DNA from: Candidatus Amarolinea dominans
Lineage (GTDB): Bacteria > Chloroflexota > Anaerolineae > SSC4 > Amarolineaceae
Length of the DNA: 64,000 nt
Reading direction: 5' to 3'
Assembly (NCBI GenBank): GCA_016719785.1
Contig: JADJYJ010000035.1
Span: 1 to 64,000, forward strand
Part shown: one piece after another, positions 1-9,623 of the stretch
Position numbering within the stretch: position 1 is the stretch's first letter
Layout: each line of letters opens with the position of its first letter
The notes under the pieces: model-generated
Told to the model about the DNA's origin: nothing
Databases searched by the model: none
What the model saw: the letters and a program-made list of their open reading frames with translations, nothing else
Made by a program: the position numbers and the translations under genes

Positions 1-722
1 TCACGACAGATGGCGGCGAGTCATGGCAGGCGCTGAGCTTTAGCGCAGAACTGCGCGAGGCGCGCACCAGCGCGGCCGCGTTTGCGCCAGACTTCGCCCG
101 CAGTCATACCATGGCCGTCGCATGGGGAGTCTACGATCGCGGGCAATTCGGCTATTTCGCGGTGTCAACCGATGGCGGGGCATCTTGGCAACAACACACA
201 CACGCCGTGGCCGCGCCCATCGTCATCGCTTTCGACGCAGCCTGGCCGGCTGCACAGACTATCTGTGTCAGCGGTGAGTTGGGATTGGCCTGTACATCTG
301 ATCTGGGAATGACCTGGCGGCGGGCCGGCGATCCGGTGGGCTGGCTCAACGTGACCGGCCTGGTGAGCCGCATGGAGGGCGCCACAGGCGCGCTCTACGC
401 AGCGACCAACACCCACGGCGTCTGGCGTAGCGCGGACGGCGGGCAAACATGGACAGCCTTCAATAGCCTGCTGCCCAACGGCCACGCCTGCGCCATCGCC
501 CACGGTGCTGACCTTCTCGCCGTGGGCCTGTGTGATGGCAGCATCTACCTATGGCAACGCCAGCTAACCGCCTGGCAACGCCTGGGCGGCCCAACGCCAG
601 GCGGCGTCAACGCCCTGGTTTTGCGCGATGATGGCATTGTTTGGGTCGGCGCCAGCAGCGGCATCTTCCGCAGCGCCCGCTTGGCGCCGCAACAGCAGTT
701 TCCGCTGATCATGGCAAAGTAG
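1..722 (+). CDS. C-terminal part of a BNR/Asp-box beta-propeller protein (5' truncated by window edge)
   Basis: The open frame already runs at base 3, so the start codon lies outside the window; an internal ATG at 111 is not the likely start. About 240 residues are visible. They hold repeated Asp-box style motifs (TDGGESW, TDGGASW, SADGGQTW), the signature of sialidase/Vps10/YCF48-type beta-propellers. No catalytic residues can be recognised, so it is best described as an extracellular or periplasmic propeller of unknown ligand. It is followed after 31 bp by a small membrane protein gene on the same strand. A similar propeller is fused to HEAT repeats at 36912-38591. Confidence 0.75.
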   Translation, partial: TTDGGESWQALSFSAELREARTSAAAFAPDFARSHTMAVAWGVYDRGQFGYFAVSTDGGASWQQHTHAVAAPIVIAFDAAWPAAQTICVSGELGLACTSDLGMTWRRAGDPVGWLNVTGLVSRMEGATGALYAATNTHGVWRSADGGQTWTAFNSLLPNGHACAIAHGADLLAVGLCDGSIYLWQRQLTAWQRLGGPTPGGVNALVLRDDGIVWVGASSGIFRSARLAPQQQFPLIMAK

Positions 723-753
723 CTAACGCGCTTATCGTTTGTGAGCAGGGCAA

Positions 754-1086
754 ATGGTGTGGTATCTGAACGTGCCGTGGGATCGTGTCGTAATCGGCGT
801 GGTGCTGATCCTCTACGCGGCGTACATGCTTTGGGAACACCTGGCGGCCTACGAACGCCTCTATTCGCCCTCGCGGGCGGTGAGCCAGGCCATGCTGAAG
901 ACCGCCTATTGGACTGCCTGCTATGGCCTGACGTTCGGCACGGTTTTCTGGGCCGTGTCGCAGTTTCTGCCCGCGGGGAGAAACCGGTACATGGTCGGGG
1001 TCGCGGTCTGGTGGCTCGTGTCCAACGTCCTGAGTGCGCTGGTCTGGCAGCCGCTGAGCCGCATGATTGATAACCTGTTGGATTGA
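754..1086 (+). CDS. small integral membrane protein of unknown function
   Basis: A 110-residue protein with about three hydrophobic segments: residues ~10-28 (VVIGVVLILYAAYMLWE), ~48-68 and ~78-98. A purine-rich GAGCAGGG lies about 5 bp before the ATG. It starts 31 bp after the beta-propeller gene on the same strand, so the two may be cotranscribed. I do not recognise a family. The aromatic, Trp-rich composition and lack of charged motifs fit a structural membrane protein. The ABC exporter that follows converges on it. Confidence 0.6.
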   Translation: MVWYLNVPWDRVVIGVVLILYAAYMLWEHLAAYERLYSPSRAVSQAMLKTAYWTACYGLTFGTVFWAVSQFLPAGRNRYMVGVAVWWLVSNVLSALVWQPLSRMIDNLLD

Positions 1087-1127
1087 TGTGGGTCAGGCGC
1101 GGGCGCTGGACGAGGGGCAGCTTGCTT

Positions 1128-1871
1128 CTACTCCCAGCGGAATGTCTTCGCCGAGACGATGATCCCCAGCACGAGCATCCCGGCCAGTACACCGACATCC
1201 AGCAGGTGTTTTCCCCAGGCTTCCCCGACCCACAGGCCGCGCAGCAGGTTGACCACGTAGGTCAACGGCATGAAGGCCGAAACCTTCTGGACGGCGGCGG
1301 GCAGCAGTTCGACCGTGAAAAAGGCTCCGGAGAGGAGCATCATCGGGTACAGCAGCGCCATCCCGACAGTCCAGGCGGTGCGCGCCGTGGGCATGGTGCC
1401 GGCCACGATGAATCCAATCGCAAAGAAACTCAGGCTGCTCAGGACGAAGCCCGCCAGCATGCTGAAGGCGTTGCCCTCGAAGCGCACGTGGTAGACCAGT
1501 TTACCGGCGACGATGAGCAACAGCATGCCCAGGCAGGTCATGGCGAAGACCACAATCACCTGCGCGGCCAGGACGACCAGCGGGCTGACCGGCGTGGTCC
1601 GCAGGCGGCGCAGGATGCCTTTCTCCCGGTAGGTGGCCATCGTCATGGTGGTGGACATCAGTCCAGTGACGCAGATGATCACGGCGGTAAGGCCTGGTAT
1701 GGAGGCGTCAATCGTCCTCTGACCGCCGAACTGCGGCGTGGGTTCGTTGCCGGTAATACTGCCGAACAGGAACAGGTACATCAAGGGGAAGACCAGCGTG
1801 AAAAAGGCGCTCGCCGGCTCACGCAGGAACAGCTTGGCTTCCATCCAGGTCATTTTCAAAAGGCTTTTCAT
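1128..1871 (-). CDS. ABC-2 type transporter permease
   Basis: A 247-residue permease with an N-terminal cytoplasmic segment (MKSLLKMTWMEAKLFLREP) typical of ABC-2 exporters, then six hydrophobic helices. One helix is followed by YREKGILRRLRTTPV, the coupling motif of drug/antibiotic exporters in the DrrB/NodJ style. A longer open frame to 2126 exists, but the ATG at 1871 is preceded by GTGAGGTGCGAG, and upstream sequence belongs to the ATPase gene in another frame. The start lies 8 bp after the restored stop of the ATP-binding gene, so the pair forms a two-gene exporter operon. The substrate cannot be told from the sequence. Confidence 0.88.
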   Translation of the reverse strand: MKSLLKMTWMEAKLFLREPASAFFTLVFPLMYLFLFGSITGNEPTPQFGGQRTIDASIPGLTAVIICVTGLMSTTMTMATYREKGILRRLRTTPVSPLVVLAAQVIVVFAMTCLGMLLLIVAGKLVYHVRFEGNAFSMLAGFVLSSLSFFAIGFIVAGTMPTARTAWTVGMALLYPMMLLSGAFFTVELLPAAVQKVSAFMPLTYVVNLLRGLWVGEAWGKHLLDVGVLAGMLVLGIIVSAKTFRWE

Positions 1872-1879
1872 CTCGCACC

Positions 1880-2802
1880 TCACTTCCTCATCTCGCGGCC
1901 GGTCAGGCTCAGGAAGACATCTTCCAGGGTCGGCTGCTCGGTGCGCAGATCGCGGAACGCCACCCCCTGTTCCGCCAGCAGGCTGACCACCTCGCTCACC
2001 AGCGGAACCCGGCGGCCGTTCTTCCCGTGGACGACCACCCGCTCTCCCTGGACCTCGAGCCGGGCCGCCTCGGAAAGGGCTTTTTGAAGCCTGCCGGCAG
2101 GGTCCCATCCAGGTTGAAGACGACACGTTCTTCCACCCCCAGGTTGCGGATCAGGGCCGCCGGCGTGTCCAGCGCCACGATCCGCCCGTGGTCAAGGATG
2201 GCTACCCGGTCGCACAGGCGTTCGGCCTCTTCCATGAAATGGGTGGTCAGGAGGACCGTCTTGCCCTGGGCGCGCACGTCGCGCACCAGGTCCCAGATGG
2301 TGTGCCGCGCCTGGGGGTCGAGACCGGTGGTCAGTTCATCAAGGAAGACCAGTTGCGGGTCCGGAAGGAGTGCCAGGGCGATGAACAGGCGCTGCTTCTG
2401 CCCACCGGACAGCTTCGCGAAGAAGGCATTGCGTTTCTCCTCCAGCCCCAGTTGGGCGAGCAGTTCCTTCCAGTCAGCCGCTTTGGGGTAGAACGAACTG
2501 TACAGGTCCAGCGCCTCCCAGACTTTCATCCGATCCGGCAGGTTGGACTGTTGCAGTTGCATGCCGGTGCGAAGGCACAGGGTCTGGCCCTCGCGCTGTG
2601 GGTCCAGGCCCAGGACGCGGATCGTCCCGTGGTCCGGTTTGCGCAGACCTTCCAGACATTCGATGGTCGTGGTCTTGCCGGCGCCGTTCGGGCCGACCAT
2701 CCCAAAGATCTCGCCTGCGCGGACCTCGAACGAGACATCATCCACGGCGACGGTTGCCCCGTAGAGCTTGCGCAGTCCTTCAACGTGGACAACAGTGTCC
2801 AT
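1880..2802 (-). CDS. ABC transporter ATP-binding protein (frameshifted near its C-terminus)
   Basis: The nucleotide-binding subunit of the exporter. Walker A GPNGAGKTTT, signature LSGGQKQR, Walker B LVFLDELTTGLDP (Leu replaces the usual Pro after DE) and switch His in LLTTHFMEEAERL are all present. The ATG at 2802 is preceded by GTGAGGAAAGC; an upstream ATG at 2847 is less likely. As written, the frame leaves homology after DGTLPAGF and stops at 1996. Adding one A to a five-A run near 2081-2085 (minus strand) restores a normal tail (ALSEAARLEV ... EQPTLEDVFLSLTGREMRK) ending at 1880, 8 bp before the permease. So the gene is one base from intact. Confidence 0.85.
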
Positions 2803-2879
2803 AGCTTTCCTCACTTCTTTTTCAAGATCGCTTCTGGCACCCATCACTTGTCAATCCCCCTTAGGGAATTTGTCGCGAC

Positions 2880-2980
2880 CTAGGCCGCCAACACCCCCTC
2901 GATGCGGGCTACATACGCCTGGCTGGCCTCGTCACCGGTGACAAAGCGGATCTTGGACGGCCTTGACGTGTTTGTGAAAA
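2880..2980 (-). other. displaced C-terminal tail of the DUF362 gene (apparent indels)
   Basis: Just past the stop of the DUF362 gene the minus strand still reads like protein in other frames: ADFHKHVKAV, then KIRFVTGDEASQAYVARIEG and a short tail ending at a TAG at 2880-2882. Two single-base corrections, near 2985 and near 2955, would join these to the main frame and lengthen the protein by about 30 residues. The codon pattern supports real coding sequence. Confidence 0.5.
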
Positions 2981-4162
2981 TCAGCCGGCATGCAAATTGA
3001 TGTAGCCGAGGGGCGCGCGCGTGATCTGCTCGACCGGCATCACGTCAATCAGCTCATAGGTGCGCGAGCCCAGGCCCAGCTTCTCGCCGTACTCGACGAC
3101 CTTGTACGGATCCTTGAGCGGGCCGTGCAGGTGCTGGAAGGGATGGCCCTCGGTGTACCAGGGCTCCATCGAGAGCGGCACATTTTCCTCGATCAGCCGG
3201 CTGTGCGCGATCATGTCCAGGGATGCCTGGTCAATCGCGACGATGTCGTCCGAGCCGAAGATGCCGACGTCAGGCAGGATCGGCAGGCCGGTGAAGCCAA
3301 AGCAGTCGCAGACAGGCGTCATATGCGTGCCGATGTTGATGAAGGTGGTCTTGCCCGGCGCAAAGGTGGAGAGGGTCAGGCTGACCGAAATCGCGCACGC
3401 CTCCTGAAACGCGTGGAAGTTCACCGGGTCAATCTTCAAGGAGCCGGCCGGCGCCACCTGCAGACAGCGGCCGCACTGGTTGCAGTTCTCGATGTGCAGG
3501 TGCAGGCTGTCCGGGTTGTGCTTGTCTTGCACCACGGCGCCATGCGGGCAGGCGGCGATGATGGCCTCGCGCACCAGGGGGTCGGGGCAGCGCTCAGGGA
3601 ACCAGTACGGATCGAAATGACAGGCATCGTGCATGGCGCCGCGGGTCGGTTGCATCATGCAGCCCAGGGCCAGGTTCTTGAAGGCTCCGCCGAAGCCGCA
3701 CGAAGGATGCCCCTTGAGGTGCGAGAGGTCAATCAGGAATGTCGCATCCTGGATGCCGCCGCCCAGCATCCAATCGGTCAGGTTCTTGAACGGGTGCGTG
3801 TGCCGGTAGTAGTAATGCTCGTCCATGCCGCCGATGGGGAAGATCGAGCAGCCCAGGGTTTCGGCCGTGTAGCCGCGGCCGGCCGCGTCGCCGGCGGACC
3901 AATTCAGATCCACGATGAAAGGCCGGCCGCCGCCGTCCTTGACCGCCTGCACCACACGCCGCACGAACACCGGGTGCAAGGTCGAGTAGCCGACGTTACC
4001 GCCCAGGTGCATCTTGATCGCGACATTCTCGCCCTTGACCCGGTCGCGGATCCCCAGCTTGTCCACGATCAGGTCCAATTTGATCGGCAGCGTTTCGTTG
4101 GCTTCCAGCCGCGTTTGGCGGGGCGAAGCATAATACACAGTGCTTGGCACGGTGCTTGGCAT
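2981..4162 (-). CDS. DUF362 domain iron-sulfur protein
   Basis: A 393-residue protein with the DUF362 fold: GENVAIKMHLGGNVGYST near residue 45, DLSHLKGHPSCGFGGAFKNLALGC near 147-170, and a ferredoxin-like cluster CNQCGRCLQVAP near residue 235. Only three closely spaced cysteines are seen there; an upstream CPHG may supply the fourth ligand. Family members are cytoplasmic Fe-S proteins of unclear reaction. The ATG is preceded by GAAGGAGAGATACC, a strong ribosome binding site. It is divergent from the P-type ATPase across 178 bp. The C-terminus appears cut short by frame breaks. Confidence 0.85.
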   Translation of the reverse strand: MPSTVPSTVYYASPRQTRLEANETLPIKLDLIVDKLGIRDRVKGENVAIKMHLGGNVGYSTLHPVFVRRVVQAVKDGGGRPFIVDLNWSAGDAAGRGYTAETLGCSIFPIGGMDEHYYYRHTHPFKNLTDWMLGGGIQDATFLIDLSHLKGHPSCGFGGAFKNLALGCMMQPTRGAMHDACHFDPYWFPERCPDPLVREAIIAACPHGAVVQDKHNPDSLHLHIENCNQCGRCLQVAPAGSLKIDPVNFHAFQEACAISVSLTLSTFAPGKTTFINIGTHMTPVCDCFGFTGLPILPDVGIFGSDDIVAIDQASLDMIAHSRLIEENVPLSMEPWYTEGHPFQHLHGPLKDPYKVVEYGEKLGLGSRTYELIDVMPVEQITRAPLGYINLHAG

Positions 4163-4265
4163 GGTATCTCTCCTTCGATGTGGTAAAATAAGCGCTGCAG
4201 GCTAAGGCCGTCATCGGCCCGCAGCAAGTGACGAATTACGCAAAGTATCTCGCGCAGAGGAGAGT

Positions 4266-4299
4266 TTGTCAAATGGACAACTGGTTGTCAGTTTGACAA
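4266..4299. promoter_or_regulatory. twin operator-like palindromes TTGTC-N5-GACAA
   Basis: Two copies of the same inverted repeat, TTGTC-AAATG-GACAA (4266-4280) and TTGTC-AGTTT-GACAA (4285-4299), lie 19 bp centre to centre. They sit 41 bp before the ATPase start in the divergent gap between the DUF362 gene and the ATPase. The spacing of about two helical turns fits cooperative binding by a dimeric repressor. The regulator is unknown. Confidence 0.5.
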
Positions 4300-4340
4300 C
4301 TGCATCATCATGAAGTCAATCCCTTGACCCAGGAGAAGCT

Positions 4341-7105
4341 ATGAAAACGCATTGGTACAAACTAGCGGCCGCGGATGCACTCAAGCAGCTCGGCAGCGAT
4401 CCGGCGCCAGGTCTGACGGGCGCGGAGGCACAACCGCGACTGGCACGGTCGGCGCGAACGAGTTGGTCGCGCGCGGCGGCCGCACGAGCTGGGAGATCAT
4501 CGTCGAACAGATCACCGGCGTGCTGACGATCCTCCTCTTCATCGCCGCGCTGGTCTCGGCCGTGCTGGGCGACTGGATCGAGGCCATCGTGATCCTGGTC
4601 ATCGTCGTGCTCAATGCCGTCCTGGGCTACACCCAGGAGGTCAAGGCCGAGCACTCCATGGAGGCCCTCAAGCGCATGGCCGTACCCAAAGTGCGCGTGC
4701 GCCGCGACGGCCAGACCCAGGACATCTCGGCCCGCGAGCTGGTGCCCGGCGATGTGGTGATCCTGGAAACCGGCAACATCGTGCCCGCCGACGGTCGCGT
4801 CCTGCAGAGCGTCAACCTGCGCGTCGAGGAGGCCGCGCTGACCGGCGAGTCCGAGCCGGTGGAGAAGGACCCGACCCTGGTCTTCGAGACCGACAAGGCC
4901 CTGGGCGACCGGCGCAACATGCTCTACAGCGGCACGATCGTCAACTACGGTCGCGGCGAGTTCGTGGTGACCGAGACCGGCATGGGGACCGAACTGGGCC
5001 ACATCGCGACCCTGATCCAGGATGTGGTGCAGGAGCAAACGCCGCTGCAGCAGCGCCTGGATAAGCTGGGCAAGTGGCTGGCCGGCGCCGCGTTGATCCT
5101 GGTCGTCGTGATCTTCATCCTGGGGCTGTTGCGGGGCCAGAGCGACATCAAAGAGCTGCTGTTGACGGCCGTCAGCCTGGCGGTGGCGGCCGTGCCCGAG
5201 GCGCTGACTGCGGTGGTCACGATTGCGCTCTCGCTCGGCGCCCAGCGCATGCTCAAGCGCCAGGCGCTGATCCGCAAGCTGCCGGCCGTGGAAACGCTCG
5301 GCTCGGTCACGGTGATCTGCTCGGACAAGACCGGCACGTTGACGCTGAACCGCATGACGGTCACCGCGCTTGACATCGCCAACCATGCCTTCGAACTGAC
5401 GCAGGCGCAGGGCGAAACGGAGTTCGAGCTGGTGCCGACGGGCAGCATCCCCACGCCCGGCGCGCAGCCAACCCTGGACCTGCTGCTGATCGCGGGCGCG
5501 CTGGACAACGACGCCGTGCTGTCGTCCGACGAGAAGCAGCCCGGCCGCTATCACGCGGTCGGCGATCCCACAGAAGGCGCGCTGGTGGTGGCCGCGGCCT
5601 ACGCCGGTATCAGAAAGGATGACCTCGAAGCCGCGTTCCCGCGCGTGGCCGAGGTGCCGTTCGACTCGGTGCGCAAGCGCATGACCACGGTGCATCGCAC
5701 CCCGCAGTCCATCGCTGAACTGCCCGCCAGCCTTGCGCCCATCTGGGAGCGCCGCGTCAACCAGACCGTGATGCCGCCGTTCGTCGCCTTCACCAAGGGC
5801 GCCATTGACGGCATGTTGAACATCTGCGGCCAGGTGTGGGTGGAGGGCGAGCTGCACCCGCTGGATGATGCCTGGCGGACGCGCACCATGGCTGCGCACG
5901 ATCAGATGGCGGCCAAGGGCATGCGCGTGTTGGGCGTGGGCCTGCGCATCCTGGATCGCCCGCCGGACGAGACGACCGACAAGGCGTTGGAGCACGATTT
6001 GATCCTGGTGGGGATGTTTGGGATGATTGACCCGCCGCGGCCGGAGGTGCGGGCCGCGGTGCTGGAATGTCGCAGCGCGGGCATCCGGCCGGTGATGATC
6101 ACCGGCGATCACCCGCTGACCGCGCGCCACATCGCGCAGCAGGTCAGCATCAGCGACAACGACCGCTTCCTGACCGGCCAGGAGCTGGACCGCCTGTCGG
6201 TGGAAGAGCTGGCCGAGGCGACGCGTGACGTCTCAGTCTTCGCCCGCGTCTCGCCGGAGCACAAGCTGAAGCTCATTGATGCGTTCCAGCGGCAGGGAAA
6301 CATCGTCTCGATGACCGGCGACGGCGTCAACGATGCGCCGGCGCTGAAGAAGGCCGACATCGGTGTGGCGATGGGCATCACCGGCACCGACGTGGCCAAG
6401 GGCGCGGCCGACATGGTGCTGCTGGATGACAACTTCGCCACGATCGTGGCCGCGGTGGCGGAGGGCCGGGTCATCTACGACAACATCCGGCGCTTCATCA
6501 AATACCTGCTGACCTGCAACGCCAGCGAGATCGCGGTCATGCTGATCGGCCCCATCCTGGGCATGCCGCTGCCGCTGCTGCCGCTGCAAATCCTGTGGAT
6601 GAACCTTGTCACCGATGGCCTGCCGGCGCTGGCCCTGGGCGTCGAGCCGCCGGAGAAGGACGTCATGCGACGGCCGCCCTACACCGCCAGCGAGAGCATA
6701 TTCGGTCGCGGCATGGTGCAGTTCATCATCGGCATCGGCGCCATCATGAGCGTGCTGGCGATCGGCGCGGCCTGGGGCCTCTGGCACGCGGGCGACCCGC
6801 GCTGGCAGACGGTGCTATTCACAACCCTGGTGCTGTCGCAGTTGGCGGTCGCGGTGGCGACGCGCTCCGAGGAGCACCCGATCTGGAGCATTGGCCCGTT
6901 CACCAACCGGGGCATGGTGCTGGCCGTGATCCTGACCGTTGCCCTGCAATTGGCCGTGATCTATCTGCCCGTAGCCAACCGGATCTTCCGCACACAGCCG
7001 CTGCTGCCGATTGAGCTGGCCCTCAGCTTCGGCCTGGCCCTGCTCACGCTGCTCATCGTGGAGATCTGGAAGGCCGTGGCCCACAGGCGACACCGCGCGC
7101 GATAG
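4341..7105 (+). CDS. P2A-type cation (probably Ca2+) transporting ATPase, frameshifted near the N-terminus
   Basis: A roughly 920-residue membrane pump. It shows TGES (actuator loop, TGESEPVEKDP), the phosphorylation motif CSDKTGTLTLN, TGDHPLTA and the hinge TGDGVNDAPALKKADIGVAMG. Ion-site residues match the SERCA group: PEAL in M4, N-x-x-E in M5 (TCNASEI) and NLVTDGLPA in M6, so Ca2+ export is the best guess. The ATG at 4341 has AGGAG five bases upstream and encodes MKTHWYKLAAADALKQLGSD, the usual P2A N-terminus. That frame ends early; one missing base near 4448-4450 restores it to the main frame, which as written starts at 4352. Confidence 0.9.
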
Positions 7106-7150
7106 CATCTTATCAGTGAAATTCTGGTACAGCGAGCAAGAAATTCTAAC

Positions 7151-7208
7151 GCAAAGTCGCCAAGCCGCAAAGCGTTTTCTTAGCGTCTTCGCACCTTGGC
7201 GCCTTTGC
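7151..7208. repeat. imperfect inverted repeat resembling a dispersed palindromic element
   Basis: Arms GCAAAGTCGCCAAG (7151-7164) and CTTGGCGCCTTTGC (7195-7208) pair with one mismatch around a 30-bp loop. The loop holds further GCAAAG/CTTAGCG pieces. It lies 45 bp after the ATPase stop and before the converging small-protein gene. Sequences of this kind are common interspersed repeats in environmental genomes; it could also act as a terminator. Confidence 0.45.
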
Positions 7209-7260
7209 ATTGAAGCATTTGGCTCCGGGTTAGGGTTTGTCTACGTATCACACGAAATTG

Positions 7261-7464
7261 TTAGCGGCGGGGAGTCACTTTGATCTCACCGGCCTGCTTT
7301 TGCCGCCGCAGATGTTTGCGCTCCCCCTTCGACAGCCGCTTGCGCTCGGACCCGGTCCCAGCGCGAGCCGGCTGGGCCGCGGCCACGCCGAGGGCCGCGG
7401 CCGCCGGTGGGGTGATCTCCTTGATGTGAGCAGCCAGTTCTTCGGTCTTAATCTCGTCTACCAT
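7261..7464 (-). CDS. small basic hypothetical protein
   Basis: A 67-residue protein with an acidic amphipathic N-terminus (MVDEIKTEELAAHIKEI), an Ala/Pro linker and a strongly basic C-terminus (SERKRLSKGERKHLRRQKQ). The ATG at 7464 has AAGGAG eight bases upstream; the frame extends to 7578 but the extension covers the promoter module. The basic tail suggests nucleic-acid or membrane binding. No family is recognised. It is preceded by copy A of the shared promoter/operator module. Confidence 0.55.
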   Translation of the reverse strand: MVDEIKTEELAAHIKEITPPAAAALGVAAAQPARAGTGSERKRLSKGERKHLRRQKQAGEIKVTPRR

Positions 7465-7519
7465 TGTCTGAACTCCTTGTACGATCATTGACCCCATGGG
7501 TCGCGTTGTCACGAGTGAA

Positions 7520-7633
7520 AGTATAGCCGAACGGCACGCCCCCGTCGTCAGCACAAACGATGGTGGTCTGTGTAACAAACAAGCGGCCTGTCAAGCCGGC
7601 TCCTTCACGTTTGTTGTACGCCATTTGGTGTAC
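7520..7633 (-). promoter_or_regulatory. shared promoter/operator module, copy A
   Basis: On the minus strand this has a palindrome half-site pair TGTAC-N9-GTAC (7615-7633), then a TGACGA box (7545-7550), a 19-bp spacer and a TATACT -10-like box (7520-7525), about 55 bp before the start of the small basic protein. The same order and spacer occur at four other sites in the window. Confidence 0.55.
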
Positions 7634-7708
7634 GCGCCGGGCGACCAGTTCCAGCCTGCGCAGGCAGACTTTGCAATGGTTGCCGCGGTTTCAACCGCCG
7701 GGCATCGC

Positions 7709-9568
7709 CTAGCAGCCGACCAACCAGCGATTCGCCACAAACTGAATATCCGACACGTTTACCGCGCCGTCCTTGTTGAAATCGTAGGCCGGCACATTCA
7801 GGCCAAAGGCGCTGGTCACCAGTTGCACGTCAATCACATCCACCGTGCCGCTGGCGTTGACGTCAATCACGCAGCGCACCTGGACCTGATAAGGCGTGTT
7901 GTCGCCAGCGGTTCCGCTGAACTTGATCCAGCCGAGGTTCTCGCTCCAGGCGTGGCCCCTGAAGTTGCCCGCACCATCCACCGTGACCCCGTAGTTGGCA
8001 TCGAGCGCCACGTCGTCCAGGAAGAAGATCGTGATACCGCCGAAGACCTCCGACTTGAACTCCAGCAGGTGCGCGGCGTCGTCGGCATAGGCGCTGACGT
8101 CCACCGTGACCTGGCGGTAGCCGGCGCCGCAACTCGGGTCGGCAGCCGTCGTCACCCACAGCGGGGCGCCGTCCAGGTTGACCTTGAGGTAGTCGTAGTC
8201 ATAGCCGGAGCAGTAAACGTTGCTCACCCAGAAGCTCAAGGTAGCCGGCTGACCGTAGGGGATGATCACACTCTGTGACACGCTGCCGGCTTCGTAGGGT
8301 CCAGCCCCGCCGAACCACACAAACCAGAGGCCGGTGTGCGAAGCGCTGCTGCAGCCAGGGCCGCACAGTGGGGTGCCGAAGTTGGTTGACGCCTCAGTCC
8401 AGAAGGGGTTGGGCGTGCCGGTCTCGAAGCTGCCGTCCCGCACCACGTTGCCGGAGGGCGCCTCGCGCAGATCGCGCAGCTCCTGGGCGCTGCGCTGGAC
8501 CGGGATGGACGGACCCAGGCGGGTGGGGCTGCCGGTGACTTGGGCCGTTGCCTCGGCGTTGTTCGCCCGCGCCACGGACGCGCCTTCCGTGTTCGCGATG
8601 CCCAGGGTCAGCCAGGTCGGGTCGAACTTGATCCAGCCCGAGGTGCTGCTCCAGGCATAGCCGGAGAGCGCACCGCCGGTCGGATTGCGGTTCACGCCGT
8701 AGTCGGTGGCCGAGCTGTTGGCGTAGGTCCATGCCCCGCCGCTCGTGTGCGTGCCCAGGCGGATCCAGCCGGCGTTTTCGGCCCAGGCGTAGCCCTCCAG
8801 ATGGTCGGGATAGACTGCGACGCCGTCGGTGAACGCGCCGTTCGGGGCGGTCGGCGCAAAGTTGATCCAGCCGGCGTTGGTGCTCCAGGCCCATTTTTTG
8901 GGCGGGACGCCCAATACCACGTTGTCGCTGAAGTCGAGCTGGTAGGCGCCCGTATCGCCAACACCATAGGTCGTGATGATCGCCCAATAGGTTTTGCCTG
9001 GCGTCAGCGTCACGTTATCGGCCAGGGTAATGGCGCTCAGGTAGCCCGCGCCATCGTCGTCGTCGGTGATCACACCGTTGACGGTGGGGGTCGCCGCATT
9101 GAAAGGCTGGCACGATACGCTCAGGAAGGTGTCGCCGATGGTCGTGCCCGCGGCGTTGACCTCGATCTGGATGGGACTGTTGTTGGTGACGTGGAAGGCG
9201 TGGGCTTCGTAGTAGAAGCCGCCACCGAACGGGTTCGGAGTCCATACCGAAGCACAATTGACCGTGACAGCCGCACTCAAATCGGGACGGGTGAAGGTGG
9301 GGTCGCTGCCATCCAGGGTTCCATTGACAATCGGTCCCACCAGCGGGCCAACGATTTGAGAGGGCATTCCGGCTGCAGGACCTTTTTCACCCGGGCCTTG
9401 AGCTGCGACGTTACCGACGGCCGTCGCCAGCAGCACGAGCAGCACGAGTAAAGCGGAGACCAATCCAGTGCCGGAGCAGGGTAGATGTTCGGTGTCACGG
9501 TCGCTGAAAAACAAGGCAATCTTACCGAATAGGTCTCCGGCACTAGGTAGTCGTTTTTTGTCGTTCAT
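7709..9568 (-). CDS. secreted repeat protein with C-terminal dockerin-like domain
   Basis: A 619-residue exported protein with an N-terminal hydrophobic segment (residues ~36-56, ending AAQGPG). A beta-rich region resembling bacterial pre-peptidase C-terminal domains covers ~90-220. Four copies of a W-(S/A)-x-N/S-x-GWI motif follow (AWSTNAGWINF, AWAENAGWIRL, AWSSTSGWIKF, AWSENLGWIKF). Near ~375-530 is a carbohydrate-binding-like jelly-roll (DGSFETGTPNPFW). The end is a pair of Ca2+-loop dockerin-like segments (DVNASGTVDVIDVQ and DFNKDGAVNVSDIQ). It is probably a surface protein for binding or attachment; no catalytic motif is visible. Dockerin-like ends occur outside cellulosomes and need no cohesin here. 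Confidence 0.75.
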   Translation of the reverse strand: MNDKKRLPSAGDLFGKIALFFSDRDTEHLPCSGTGLVSALLVLLVLLATAVGNVAAQGPGEKGPAAGMPSQIVGPLVGPIVNGTLDGSDPTFTRPDLSAAVTVNCASVWTPNPFGGGFYYEAHAFHVTNNSPIQIEVNAAGTTIGDTFLSVSCQPFNAATPTVNGVITDDDDGAGYLSAITLADNVTLTPGKTYWAIITTYGVGDTGAYQLDFSDNVVLGVPPKKWAWSTNAGWINFAPTAPNGAFTDGVAVYPDHLEGYAWAENAGWIRLGTHTSGGAWTYANSSATDYGVNRNPTGGALSGYAWSSTSGWIKFDPTWLTLGIANTEGASVARANNAEATAQVTGSPTRLGPSIPVQRSAQELRDLREAPSGNVVRDGSFETGTPNPFWTEASTNFGTPLCGPGCSSASHTGLWFVWFGGAGPYEAGSVSQSVIIPYGQPATLSFWVSNVYCSGYDYDYLKVNLDGAPLWVTTAADPSCGAGYRQVTVDVSAYADDAAHLLEFKSEVFGGITIFFLDDVALDANYGVTVDGAGNFRGHAWSENLGWIKFSGTAGDNTPYQVQVRCVIDVNASGTVDVIDVQLVTSAFGLNVPAYDFNKDGAVNVSDIQFVANRWLVGC

Positions 9569-9623
9569 GGCATAACCTCATTCGTTAGAGATGAATACGG
9601 TCCTACTATTATCAGTCGAAGCC

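Noticed and set aside
1083..2087. 334-codon plus-strand frame opposite the ABC exporter
   Set aside because: Antisense shadow rich in Gln/His/Arg/Gly without recognisable motifs, while the minus strand encodes the exporter.
4316..6130. 604-codon minus-strand frame over the P-type ATPase
   Set aside because: His/Gln/Arg/Asp-rich composition typical of antisense high-GC shadows; the plus strand carries all P-type motifs.
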